Shown here: piece after piece, positions 1 through 10,969 of the stretch | How the letters are laid out: each line of letters opens with the position of its first letter | How positions within the stretch are numbered: the stretch's first letter is position 1 | DNA from: Nipponacmea schrenckii | Lineage: Eukaryota > Mollusca > Gastropoda > Lottiidae | DNA length: 64,000 nt | Assembly: GCA_030562195.1 (NCBI GenBank) | Contig: JAUJPP010000011.1 | Coordinates: 9,486,001-9,550,000 of the forward strand | Reading direction: 5' to 3' | Notes under the pieces: generated by a model | The model's input: only the letters and a program-made list of their open reading frames with translations | Told to the model about the DNA's origin: nothing | The model's database searches: none | Program-made: the position numbers and the translations under genes

Positions 1-1000
1 TAAACTTATTTCTGATGGCAATCCATAGTCTTTCTATTGACTATGGGGTAATCCAATGTATACTTTGCAAAGTGATGCATCCAATGAGGATTTGGTTGCA
101 AAAATCTTTTAAATTCCTCACAAAAATGGCATTTTGGTTTGTTTTGAATGAAAAAATTTGGACTTAAAAATTATTAGAATTTAAAACTGGCAGCTTTTCT
201 GTCCCTTAAAACTTTTGCAAATTGCGATAAATTCAGAGGTTAAATGGATATTTTCTGTAGTTTCGCTGGGTGACAGACCCTTTAAAAATTTAATAATGAG
301 CCAGTCAGATATGGCTTATGGTGTTTTTTGCCATTAAATAATGTAATTAGTTTTAAATGGTGGATAGGAAATATAACTGTTGAAGCTGAGTATAAAGGGT
401 ATACTTGGAGATATGCATAACTTGACGCAGAGTGGTGTCTCAGACAAAATTATTTTGAAAAAATATGTCTTATTTATGGAAAGTTAGAAATCGATTTTTT
501 TCTTCTAGACTGAATTTCCGCATTGAAAAATACATTTCTTGGAAACCTGACCCAGGGGCATTAGGTGTTGACGCATTTGACCAATACTGGAGTGACTCTT
601 TTTTCTATGCCTTTCCTCCATTTAATTTAATAAGCAAATGTTTATCTAAAATTGAAGAGGAGGGGGACCGAAGGGAATCATCATTGTTCCAAAGTGGACC
701 ACTCAAACCTAGGGTTTTTTAAATTAAATAGACTTTTAATTGATTGTCCTTTTCTTATTCCTAGGGGAAGAGACTCAATATTTTGGCCTCAGAAGACGAT
801 CAAAGACCACAAACTCCCAAAGATGCAGTTAGGTGCCTATCACCTGTCAAATCAATCAAAAGCTATCAAATTTCGAAGGAAGCTACAGATATCATCTTGC
901 AGTCATGGCGACCTACAACAAGTTGTTAATATAACTCGTACACCAAACGATGGATGGAATTTTGTAGTGAAATGGTTAAAGATCCATTTTCATCGAATGT
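1..1000 (+). pseudogene. DIRS retrotransposon, 3' end of pol (RNase H tail), decayed
   Basis: From about 430 to 1000 the translation, with frame changes, carries a conserved block of DIRS-type pol proteins. It includes SRLNFRIEKYISWKPDPGA (about 505-560), then FYAFPPFNLI (about 605-630), and later IPRGRDSIFWPQ (about 758-792) just before the recombinase. In DIRS elements this block follows RNase H and precedes the tyrosine recombinase. Frames switch near 480 and near 660-720, so nothing intact is encoded. Bases 1-430 probably belong to the same element, but I could not read a continuous frame there. The element continues upstream of the window. Confidence 0.7.
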
Positions 1001-1019
1001 AGCTGTAGTGATAAATTTT

Positions 1020-1757
1020 TCAAACATGTTATATGAACAAAGGGAATTTTGACTCGGCAAGATCTACTCTGTCTACATTCAGTTTTCGTGAAAATGGCCA
1101 AAGTATTGGAACTCATCCACTTGTTAAGCGTTTTCTGCGTTGCCCAGATGTGCTGCAATATGGGATACTTCTGTTGTGTTACATTATTTAAAACATTTAT
1201 CAACAAAAAATAAGTTGTGTTTAAAAAATTTAACATTAAAATTAGTGATGCTTGTTGTACTACTTCCAGGACAGAGAATGCAGTCAATGCATTTTCTTAA
1301 TTTAAATAGTTTGACATCGTCATGTAAATTTGTGATTCATCAGTTGATGAAAACATCGCGACCAGGATACCATTTAAAACAAATTGTGTTACCTGCTTAC
1401 CGTGCAGATAACCGTCTTTGTGTTGTTACATATATGAAAGAATATCTTAATAGAACAAAAACTTTACGATAGCCAACTGTTTATTAGTTTTCAGAAGGCA
1501 CACAAGGCTGTATCAAAAAAAAAACTTTGTCCAGATGGATAAAAACAGTTTTATTTTCTGCGGCAATAGATTTGAATATATGTACTCCACATTCTACACG
1601 GGCTGCTAGTGTCTCCGCTGCAAGTCTTGCGTCAGTACCTATTACTTGTAAGGCTGCAGGATGGTCAAGAGATAGTACTTTTGCAAAATATTTAAAGAAA
1701 CCATTACTGAATGAAGGTCAAGTTGGACTTTCTATATTGAAATCTTTTAGAGAATAA
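1020..1757 (+). pseudogene. DIRS-type tyrosine recombinase, decayed
   Basis: Tyrosine recombinases catalyse integration of DIRS elements in place of a DDE integrase. The core-binding part is seen at 1140-1472 (WDTSVVLHYLKHLS, LKLVMLVVLLPGQRMQ, RADNRLCVVTYMKEYL, NRTKTLR). The catalytic end is at 1527-1757 (HSTRAASVSAAS, AAGWSRDSTFAKYLKKP), including the H-x-x-R box typical of the family. A stop and frame change near 1470-1527 separate the two parts, so the enzyme is broken. The stop at 1755-1757 is at the usual C-terminal position. It sits just upstream of a terminal inverted-repeat junction, as expected for the 3' end of a DIRS element. Confidence 0.75.
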
Positions 1758-1928
1758 TGATTTATCTAATTTGGAAATAAAACCTTATTTGTTGTATAGA
1801 CTTTTTTCATGATCAAAGTCTTTGAAATCTCACGCGATCCGAATACTCGGAAGAAGCGAGACATAATTATAAAATTAAACGAGATTTACCTAGTAAGTTG
1901 AAGTTTGATAGGATTATGTCGAGATGTG

Positions 1929-2091
1929 AAGAGTACAAGGAATTACGTGCCCACCCTTAATAGGGTTGTTCTGATAGATTGTAATCTATAACAACTATAC
2001 TGTATTACCCAGCCCTGTGATGGATTCTTTGATCATTCAAGAGTTGAAGTATGATGACCTATCGTGAACTCCCGCAATTCCTTGTACTCTT
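1929..2091. repeat. Inverted repeat at DIRS 3'/5' junction
   Basis: A perfect 16-bp inverted repeat: 1929-1944 reads aagagtacaaggaatt and 2076-2091 is its exact reverse complement. Between the arms, at about 1965-1996, is a second imperfect stem-loop centred on a tagatt/aatcta pair. DIRS elements carry inverted terminal repeats plus an internal complementary region next to the recombinase. Here this structure lies between a recombinase 3' end and a gag-like 5' end, so it looks like the joint of two DIRS termini. Confidence 0.65.
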
Positions 2092-2880
2092 TAAGTTTAT
2101 AATTACTTGGGGATTTGATAAAAAGATACAAAGTTTGGAAGATGATATTAAAGTAAGTAATTCGTTTTACGATTTCCAGTTTGAGGGTAACAAGAAACAA
2201 TGTTTATTTAATACCGATCGTGTTTCTCAGATATTGAAAGCTATTTGATTGATTAAAGAAAACAAATTAGAAGAGGCTATCGATATTTTAAATAAGTGCA
2301 CACATGGAATAAAGGAGAGAAACAAACTAATAAAAATAGCTGATAAGCATGGATGGGACAGGGTGGCTGAATATCCTGACGATCCCATTGATGATGATGC
2401 TGACGACGCCTCTCGTCTTCGTCAGGCGGACTTCAGAGTTCAAAACCAACAGATATAATGGCCCTAGGCTTAGACAATCTTTTCAGGTGCAGCCACATTT
2501 TCAGATCAACAATTTGGTCGAGATTCTGGACAGATCTCTGGAGGTGTTTTCGTTCCCAGTTCCAACCAACCGTTCACTTCCCCATCCGTTGAAAGCTCAT
2601 CAAACGTCAATACAGCAAATCAAGTCAATCGTAGGTCACAATGCTTCTAATGTAATGGATTCGGACATGGAGCCAATAGTTGCCCACGTAAAGTCAGATC
2701 AATTCCCGTTGTTAATAACCAATAACAATCAAGTTATCAGTCAAATGCAACACTCTGAAACGGTGAGAGATACTTCAGTTCTTAACATTTCCAGTTCTTG
2801 TCCTGTATCCGTAAAAACAGCTCACGAATTGCATTGGGTTTTGGAAGCACTCCCTGTTTGCACCAGTTTTCATTTGTAAC
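2051..2880 (+). pseudogene. DIRS gag-like region with broken CCHC zinc knuckle
   Basis: The short frames at 2051-2248, 2249-2458 and 2349-2879 look like one former gag-like ORF at the 5' end of a DIRS element. A CCHC knuckle (C-x2-C-x4-H-x4-C) can be read at about 2642-2680, followed by basic residues. A TAA at 2648-2650 interrupts it between the first two cysteines. Another stop at 2246-2248 splits the upstream part. CCHC knuckles bind nucleic acid in retroelement Gag proteins. No intact product is expected. Confidence 0.6.
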
Positions 2881-3910
2881 GCCATAGAATTCGGTTACTT
2901 AATCCCTTTTCTGTGTGAACCAAACCCAAAACTGATGACAAAAGATAAAAGTGCGTTGGAAAACAGCTTCTTTGTGTCAATTGCTGTGCTCGTTTTGAAC
3001 GGAATTGTTATAGATATGGAAGATGTTCCATTTCTTGTAAATCCTTTGTCTGTTTCAATTAATTCTTCTGGTAAGAAGAGATTGATTTTAGATTTAAGAC
3101 ATGTTAGTTCTTTTATTGTTTAAAAGTTTAAAATGGAGGGGGTTAGAGATGCCTTGAATAGTGTGTCAAAGGGAGTTTACTTGTTTAAATTTGATTTGAA
3201 ATCGGGCTATCACCACTTGGATACTAGTATTCATGAAGAACAAATATCTCTGGTTTTCTTGGAAAAGTGAATCTGAGTCGAAACTTTATGCCTTTACTTC
3301 ATTACCCTTTGGTCTTTCTTCGGCCCCGTTTATTTTAACGAAGCTTTTTAGGCAAACAAAAAAAAAAAATTTGAGAAGTCAAGGTTTTAAAATTATTGTT
3401 TACCTTGATGATGGTTTCGGTTCGGCAGAGTCTTTTCAGAAAGAGTTTCAGATTCCGTTCGTAGAGATTTACTGTCAGCGGGTTTTATACCAAATCAAGA
3501 GAAAAGTGAATGACATCCCGTTTTGTCTTTGTCTTGGAAGGTAAGAGATATGTACTCAAAAGCGAGAAGAGATTGGCTTCTTAGCAAACGGAAAGTTTGG
3601 GAAGTATTTGGCGTTTAAAAAGTAGATTTTTGCAATTTTCTATCTGCTCAAGAGAAGATTGGGATTGTCCTACGACTTTGAATTTAAATGTGGTTCAAGA
3701 ATTATAATTTTGGGCTTTCAGTATGTATAATCTTAAATCTAGGTATTTTGAGAGTCCGTCAATTAATACTGATTTCGTTTTTTATACTGATGCCAGTTCT
3801 CATGCAGGTGCTGGTTTTTGTGTTAATTTTTCAGACATAATATGTGGTCACGAGAGGTTACGTAGCTATACACATGACTCGTCTTTATTTAATGGTGTTA
3901 TACCATGAAG
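2881..3910 (+). pseudogene. DIRS reverse transcriptase and start of RNase H, decayed
   Basis: RT blocks appear in order. An N-terminal stretch at 2935-3123 ends in NPLSVSINSSGKKRLILDLRHV. Then come LFKFDLKSGYHH at about 3183-3218, FTSLPFGLSSAPFILTKLFR near 3290-3350, and the catalytic YLDD at about 3401-3412, followed by GFGSAESF. The start of RNase H, YTDASSHAGAGF, is at about 3783-3818. There are stops at 3121 and 3542 and several frame changes. The element stops being recognisable after about 3910, so only its 5' two-thirds is present here. Confidence 0.75.
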
Positions 3911-4485
3911 AATCTTTTGTTTGTGTCTGGTGATGTTGAAGTTTACTTACGCCTGTTTTTTGTACACGTGGGAATCTGTGTGTTAAGAATTGTGGTTATC
4001 ACAGAGAAAGTGGTGTTCTCTAAAATTTTAACATGTGGTTTTCACATTGATTATGGTTATTAAAAAAAAAAAAAAAAAGAGAGAGAGAAAAAAAAAATGT
4101 GGAAAGCTTTTATTCGTTTTTCATTTTTTTTTCAACTTCGCAATTTTGTATAAGTCACATAGGATTGTGATTTAGGGTTCATTATAATTTCACCAAGGAC
4201 TAAACCAAGAAAAATTTAGGTGCATTACGCATAAACCTCGTGCAATTGTTTCTTTAATTTACTAACAATAGGGCTTTTTGGGGGTTATTCAACGATTCGG
4301 TAAGAAAAAGTAGTTAGGTTTTAACTAATCAAAAGGGCGACCTTATTACAAATAAATCGCGGACGGGGATTAAACTTGACAGAACTAGGGAAATTAAAGG
4401 TGGGTATTCTTAAGCTAGGGTTTGAAGACGTAGGATCTAAAGTAAATTGAGATTTAGGGTACAGGCTCTTGGTATTGTCTGGGGT
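3911..4485. other. AT-rich spacer with A/AG-rich run
   Basis: No coding signal recognised. An A-rich run with GA steps lies at about 4064-4098. This could be the tail of an old retroposed insertion, but I see no target duplication. Confidence 0.4.
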
Positions 4486-5472
4486 ATAAAGAAGTTCCTT
4501 ACAGTTATGGTAAAAGATTTACCCTACTTAGCGATCTCCAACCATTACTGTCAATATTTCATCCAGAAAAGAGCATTCATGTGATGACTCTAGGTCGATT
4601 ACAGGAATATGCACTTATCCTAGCTGGACATTAGTATGATACGAACACATGAATGCAGATTGTCTGTTAAGACTACCCCTTACTTTTTGTAGAGAAGAAG
4701 CCAGATATCTTCTTACAACAGTTTGATACCTTACCTGTTACTTCTTCACAAATCAATAGAAAAACCAGGAATGATGTATTGTTATCCGGAGCATTAGACT
4801 ATACATTAAGAGGATGGTCTTCCAATTGTCCTGATGATGAACTGAAACCATTCTTTTATCGTCGAAATGAATTATCATGTATCAGGATTGCTTGATATGG
4901 TGAATTCCTGAAGGTTATCAACAACAATGTTTAGATGAACTACACGATGCTCATAGTTATTGTTGGTGGCCATGGATCACCAAGAATTGCCAACGGTTGT
5001 TCCGATACCAGGAAAATGTCAGTAAAGCACCACTTCATCCATGGACATGGTCAACTACTCCTGTGCAACAGATCCATACAGATTTTGCTGGACCATTCCA
5101 GTCTAAAATGTTTATAGAAGTAACCATGGATACAACAACATCATGCAAGACAGTTTTAAAGGAAATATGCAGCCGAAATGGATTACCTGAACAAATAGTG
5201 ATAACGGACCACAATTCGTTCCAGAAGAATTCAAAAGTTTTAATAATACAAAATATTTCTTTTTAGCATGATATCACCCAGCTACTAATGGCTAGGCTGA
5301 ACAATTCGTGCAAACATTTTTTCCATAAACCAGAGAATACGGACTTTCCTAATCGTGTTATCGCGTTATACCAAATTCAAAACACTGCCCCATCCATTCT
5401 AACGACAGGACGTATGCTGAGATCGCGTCTGGATTTTTTGAAACCAATCACACAGAAGAAGATTCAATCATA
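4486..5472 (+). pseudogene. Ty3/gypsy RNase H-integrase fragment, decayed
   Basis: The first part (about 4495-4680) reads as the end of a Ty3-type RNase H (YGKRFTLLSDLQPLLSIFHP, then RLQEYALILAG, then a CLSRLPL-like block with errors). Integrase follows. There is a decayed zinc-binding region with DELHDAH-like and WWPWI-like remains at about 4935-5000. The core starts at about 5000-5110 (SKAPLHPWTWSTTPVQQIHTDFAGPF), where HTDFAGPF carries the first catalytic Asp. ICSRNGLPEQIV, a TD-N block and TGRMLRSRLDFL lie at about 5166-5440. Frames shift repeatedly. This is unrelated in age to the fresh gypsy element at 39779-46364. Confidence 0.7.
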
Positions 5473-5600
5473 AACACTCGATTGAAAAAAGACACCATCG
5501 TACATACTTTGGATAATTCCTCTTCTAAAGGTATCTGGTGATATTGTTTCTTGTGGTCCAAGGCCAAATGCTTTTGGAGTGGTAGTGTCTGGTGCTGTGG

Positions 5601-6026
5601 TTACTGGTGTCGAATCTGGAATTCCGGTGGCTCATCATTGTGATGTGACCATTCTCTGCCTTTTTCAATATACAAATCATCACTACTAATTCTTAATTTA
5701 AAGAAAGCTATTCTATGAGATTTATTTGTAACAATAGAGATATATTTTTCTGGTTCCAGCAATGATTTAATATCAAAGTAAAATTCAAGTCTTGAGGAAT
5801 TATTTATGGCATCATGCCAATCTTGCATGACACAATCTTTCACTCTCTGAACGAATACTTTTAGAAAGACCCCATTATTTCCTACTTGTTGGAAAGCCCA
5901 AACATATTGAAAGCCATATTCATATAAAATATTTCTAACATGTGTTGCCCAGTTTATGCGTCCTTCTGAATATATGTATTTTATACATTTCTTATAGCTT
6001 TGAACATTATTATGTAAAGGATTCAA
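5601..6026 (-). pseudogene. LINE ORF2 C-terminal fragment
   Basis: A 141-codon open frame resembles the C-terminal domain after the reverse transcriptase of mollusc LINEs. It runs from NWATHVRNILYEYGF through a QDWH block to KYISIVTNKSHRIAFFKLRIS, then IEKGREW. The same domain, better preserved and on the other strand, is at 46597-47394 (YLEIITNRKHRIALTRLRSG, IETGRY). The cysteine/histidine finger that should follow is missing, so the copy is truncated. The LINE clade is not certain. Confidence 0.6.
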
Positions 6027-6387
6027 ATTGCTTCAGATTTAATATGTTGTAGAGCATATTTTCATATGGGTCATTGCAAGCAGCGATAAATTCAAGGGCT
6101 TAAAAACTAGAGGGGAGTATAGTGTCCTAAATATGGAAACGTCTCAGAACATGGTGCATAACAGCCCGGAAGTTGTACGAACCGGCTTGTGGTTTTCTCA
6201 TGGATAAACCATCAATATGGCTACCTAATTTAGTTCATTTGTTTGTCCTTTTTCATCGGTCACAGCGGAACATAACATATATTTTTCTTGATATTTTATT
6301 TGAAAATGGCTATGGTTATAGATCTTCGGTTCATAAAATGTAATGAGATTAAGAGCTGACGGCAAAAACCAAATAAAAGCTAGAGCT
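6027..6387. other. No recognised feature
   Basis: AT-rich sequence between the LINE fragment and the dispersed repeat. I see no gene, TIR or tandem array in it. Confidence 0.4.
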
Positions 6388-6590
6388 GTGAACAGCACCG
6401 AGCATGTAATTTGATACTTTTCGATGGGTTATAATTCCGGTAGTTTTTTACCCAATATCGGTATCTCAAGATAGCATCATTGAAGTGAAAGGTCACGAAA
6501 AGTTAAAATTTTCTGAAATTTTAAACGTGTCTAAAAAAAATGAAATTCAAAATTCCGTCCCAACAACATTTAGATAAAGTAACAAGCTTT
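6388..6590 (+). repeat. Dispersed repeat, copy A
   Basis: Starts ctgtgaacagcaccgagc and runs through ggtcacga, aaacgtgt and gtcccaacaacat. The same order of blocks with moderate divergence is found at 18674-18935. The copies share an orientation but have different flanks, so this is an interspersed element. No TIRs or coding capacity were seen. Confidence 0.6.
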
Positions 6591-7203
6591 TGATAGAGGC
6601 CCAAATCAAACATATCGGATAACAAATGGCGAACTACAATGTTGCTAAAATGTGCGATAAATCGATTGCCACACATAGTATGCTGGTTTCCAATATACAA
6701 AATCATAATATAATTAAAACGAAGGACTATACACATTGTGGAAACTTTTTTTGGCAGCCTTATATACCTACCAATGAGTATGGAAAATTTGGCAAAACCC
6801 CAAAATGTCACCCAATATAATCTAATGTATTCACAAGCCATTTTTTCAGTAAAGGCCAGTAACTCAACATACTTCTGTAATTGGAAGTCATTCGAGAAGA
6901 ATTGATAAAGGTATATATATATATATCTATATACAAATGTAAATTGTACATTCGAAAATTCTGTATATATTTGAGCAAAGCAAAAGAAAAAAAACGCCAA
7001 CCAGAAAAAAAAACAGAAAAAAACATACCCAAAATTTAACCCAAAACCCGAATTAATCTTAATCTCATCATTATACGCATACTGAGTTTCATCGTCGTCG
7101 GATCATAGCTGATAGCTGTCACCTCATTATATTAATTCATATGTTTTGGAATAAAAGCACATGGTATTAAGAAAGTAAACACTATTTTTTCCTGAATCAA
7201 AAC
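6591..7203. other. Flank of transposase ORF, no recognised gene
   Basis: Contains an AT dinucleotide-rich patch at about 6908-6935 and an A-rich patch at 6980-7025. Small open frames on both strands (6521-7032) have no recognisable motifs and are biased by low complexity. Confidence 0.4.
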
Positions 7204-9280
7204 ATGGCACATGACACTGTCTTAGACATGTTGGATTCACCTTTAATTGAAGAGAGTGAATCTCCATCCAACACTGAGGTTCTTGAAGAAGTTCAATCTG
7301 TACAAGATTTAATATTAAACAGTTTGAATATAATTAATAATCCTGACCTTGAAGGCGATGACGATTCAAGTAGTGAACACGAAGATCAAAATGATGTTAC
7401 TTATGAAACAGAATCTGAAATCAGTGAAGAGCATAGCCAAGATTTAGGTACAGTCACCTTAGATGATATTATTGTGGTTGAGGATCCCAATGATAAAGAT
7501 GTTGAAGAGAAAAGATCATCAAGGAAGCGAATACGAGATCCTTCAAGCTGGAGGGTAATGTTCGTCATAGAAATAGATTAAATAGAAAATATTACGTTAC
7601 AAGAAAAGGGAAATCTGTTCCAGAAAAGAAACCAAATAAGGTTAACTGCGATAAGTGTAGGTATCAATGCACAGAAAATTTCCCAGAAGATGTACGAAAT
7701 GAAATCTGTACCTCCTTCTATAACTTGTCAAATGATAAACGACAAAAAGATTTCATCTGCAGAAATATTACAGAACTAAATGTTCAACGACGGCGAGGTA
7801 AAAAGGATCAAAAACATCGGTCAAAATCGCTTGTTTATTATTTCCCATTCAATAAAACCAAAAAGCGTGTGTGTAAGAAGTTCTTTCTTGCCACCCTGAG
7901 CATCAGTCAATCTGTAGTTGCTAATGCTTCTGCCAATATGGATGCATCTGGTAGCTTTTTAAAGATTGATGGGCGACTAAATAAGAGGCCAGTGTTTGCA
8001 TATGACGCAGATAGAATTGATTTTGTTAAAGAGCACATAGATTCCTTTCCAAAAGAAGAGTCCCATTATTGCCGGAAACATTTAAAAGCAAATTATCTAA
8101 ACAGTGATCTCTCAGTTTAAAAAAATGTACGATCTTTACTTAAATGATTTTTGTCCTCGAAAACATATTACGCCAGTAAAGGAGCATAAATACAGGGAAA
8201 TATTCAACACTAATTTCAATTTACGTTTCTTCAAACCAAAGAAAGATCAATGTTAAGTATGCAATGCATTTTATAATGCCTCTGAAGATGAAAAGGCAAA
8301 ATTACGCCCAAACTGGGAAGAACACAAATCCAAGGAAAAGGACTCTCTTGATGAAAAAGAAGCTGACAAGCAGAAAGCATTGAAGAATAATATCTATGTA
8401 TCCATCACTTTTGACCTCCAGGCGGTTCTAGATCTTCCACATGCTGGTGATTGTCACATTTTCTACAAGAGGAAACTCAGCGTCTATAACTTTACAGTTT
8501 ATAACTCTTCTTCACGAGATGGAGTGTGCTTTCTTTGGGACGAGACTCAAGATCAACGAGGTTCCACAGAAATTGGATCAGCATTAATTCACTACATACA
8601 ATCACTAGGGAGCCATGTTAAACATGTTGCCACATTTTCTGACACCTGTTCAGGACAAAACCGTATGTATCTGCAGCTATGCTGTATCTCGTGCAGAACT
8701 TGTCTCATCTTGAAATTATAGATTTAAAGTTTATGGAATTCGGACATAGCTTTATGGAAGTGGATTCCATGCATTTTGTTATTGAAAGGGCAGCAAAACA
8801 TCAGACTCTGTACACACCAAACGAATGGGTGGTTGTAATAAGAGGAGCGAGACGCAAGCCAACTCCCTATGTCATCTATCATATGGACTTGATAGTTTTT
8901 ATGATCTGAAAGGTTTAGCTCAAACAATCATAAAGAACAGATCCAAGACGATTAACGGAGACAAGGTCAATTGGCTTAACATCAAATGGCTCAGATTTCA
9001 AAAGGCACACCCTTACACAATTCTTTTCAAGTACAGAATGAATGATGAATTTGATGCTATCAATATTGGTACAAAAGGCAGACCAAATCGGGAACGCTTA
9101 GTTCTAACAAAAGCGTATCAGTCATCGATAGCTATCAGTGCTGCGAAAAAGTCTGATCTTTTAAGTCTCTTAAAATACAGAGTAATTCCAGCCAAATACG
9201 GAGATTTTTATAGTAATCTGAAAACATCCAATAGACATCCAATAGCAGATGACACTGATGAAGATGATGAAGAAGAATGA
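7204..9280 (+). pseudogene. DNA-transposon transposase, frameshifted
   Basis: One former ORF of about 690 codons is now spread over all three frames (7204-7581, 7557-8120, 8125-8721, 8679-8909, 8825-9280). It has an acidic N-terminus. A cysteine motif CDKCRYQC (about 7648-7671) precedes FPEDVRNEI. A second cysteine pair, C-stop-VC, lies near 8252-8263 with TAA at 8254-8256. Three acidic blocks look like a DDE/D catalytic core: ITFDLQAVLDLP (about 8405-8440), FSDTCSGQNR (about 8637-8664) and GHSFMEVDSMH (about 8743-8775). The tail is very acidic. I recognise it as a transposase-like protein common in invertebrate genomes but cannot name the superfamily. TIRs were not found within 1 kb. Confidence 0.6.
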
Positions 9281-9650
9281 AGATGATTGTTTGAAAATAT
9301 AAAACATAAAGATGTTATGGACTTTAATGTTGATGTTTAATGGTTTTGATGTTGTTGTTATTTCTTTTCTTGTAAAAAAATTTTTTGATATTTTTCTTTT
9401 ATCAATTGAAATAAGGCTTTTAAAAATTTTCTGATAAATCCACTTTTATGAAAATATATTCAGTGTACAAAAGTATTAACTCCATTCAAAGACCGAAAAC
9501 CTGTGTTTTTAGAAAAAAATCACAAATGTCAGACATACTAATTTCCTCCCCTTCATACATTAAAATCAAGAATTTGATTTAATACCTGAGTTTTAAAAGC
9601 GCATTACAAAATTTGAAAACCCAAATTTAGCAAAAATGGGCTTTTTTTTT
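9281..9650. other. AT-rich spacer
   Basis: Follows the transposase pseudogene. T-rich runs only. No TIR or target duplication for the transposase could be identified. Confidence 0.35.
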
Positions 9651-10075
9651 ACTCCAAGCCATCGAATTGTTGTGGACTCGATAGAGAGCTGGCTTCTTGA
9701 TGGATTTTGACGAAACTTGGTGTGAGTCTTTGTAATCACCCGAGGATGAACCCTATTAAAAATCAAAAAAATTTTTATTTTCCCTTTTTTTGCCCTTTTT
9801 TCCCTTTAATTTTTGTGGACAAGATAAAGAACTGGTTTTTTGGGTTGGGTTTAAAAAAAATTGGTTTTGGTGTTTGTTAAAAACCAAGGATAACCCCATT
9901 AAAAAATTTTTAAAATAAAAAAATATTTTATAAATTATTGCCCCCGTTTTTTCTTGAATTCTTTGTGGAAACGATAGAAGGGTGGTTTTTTTGGGTTGGG
10001 TTTAAAAAAATTTTGGGGTGAGTCTTTTAAAAAAGGATGAAGCCTATTAAAAATCAGACCAATCAAAAATATTAC
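9651..10075 (+). repeat. Degenerate tandem repeat, about 3 units of 150-160 bp
   Basis: Three successive units share the order ttgtggactcgatagag, tggcttcttgatgg or ggttttttgggttggg, gtgagtctt or gtgtttgtt, agga-aa-ccc-attaaaaat. The starts are near 9670, 9815 and 9960. The blocks (strand opening, cgatagag, tttgaatgaaacttgg-like) resemble the pair of units in the intron at 14960-15240. Confidence 0.5.
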
Positions 10076-10969
10076 AATGAGTTATTGATATTTAATTCTT
10101 GATGGATTTGGAATGAAATTTATTGTGAGATTATTTAAAATTCAAGAAAAATCTTTCATTTACCGATTATTCTTGTCAACCTGCCGTTATAAGTGTGGGC
10201 GTATTACGATGGCCATCGCTATTTTTTTTATTAATTTCGTGAGTTTTAAAGAAAAATTTCAAACCAGACAAGGGTGGTGTCTACAAAAGCATTCATAGAA
10301 ATTATATTATCGAGATTTCTCACTAAAAAATTGTAATTTTGATCGTTTTAGGACAAGCGGACAGGTGACGTCAATATATTATAAATATTATTTCATATTA
10401 GTCAGGTGAATGGGATATTAAAAATAAAGACCTTAAATATTTTGATTGTTATAAGAAAAATGATATAACCAAATAAATCTCATAAAAACCAGGTTTTAAA
10501 TAGCTCAAGGGTTTGTTTTTAATCAACCCTGATTTAATCTAGTGACAAGAGTCATGAAAGGGTCAAGGAAATATCCATTAAAACCCGTGTATCCACTAGG
10601 AAGTTATTCAGTATCGGGCGAACATTACCCAGGTAACATCTTTTAATAATATATATTATAATTCTGCAGGGTTGATATACCAAGTTAAATTGAAATACTT
10701 CTTACTTTTATTTTGACATATAGTTGGTCACTATGTAAGAACGATTTTACAATCATAAATTGATTAAAGACAGTTTTTGTTTTCTGATTGCCAATTATGG
10801 TTAAAAATCGAAAGTAATAAGAGCAATAAAATAAATTTACATTTTAAAAAATGTATGTAAAGGAGAAAAACGTATAAGAGTGATACCCAATGCATTTGAA
10901 TTGATGCCAGGCGTTTTATAGAAAATCGACATTACTGATACAGGTGTATTTCTACATACGTACTAGATC
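10076..10969. promoter_or_regulatory. Upstream region of the GH10 gene
   Basis: About 0.9 kb of AT-rich sequence before the GH10 start codon. TATA-like stretches occur near 10375-10390 and 10645-10660, but the transcription start cannot be fixed from sequence alone. No other gene was seen. Confidence 0.3.
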
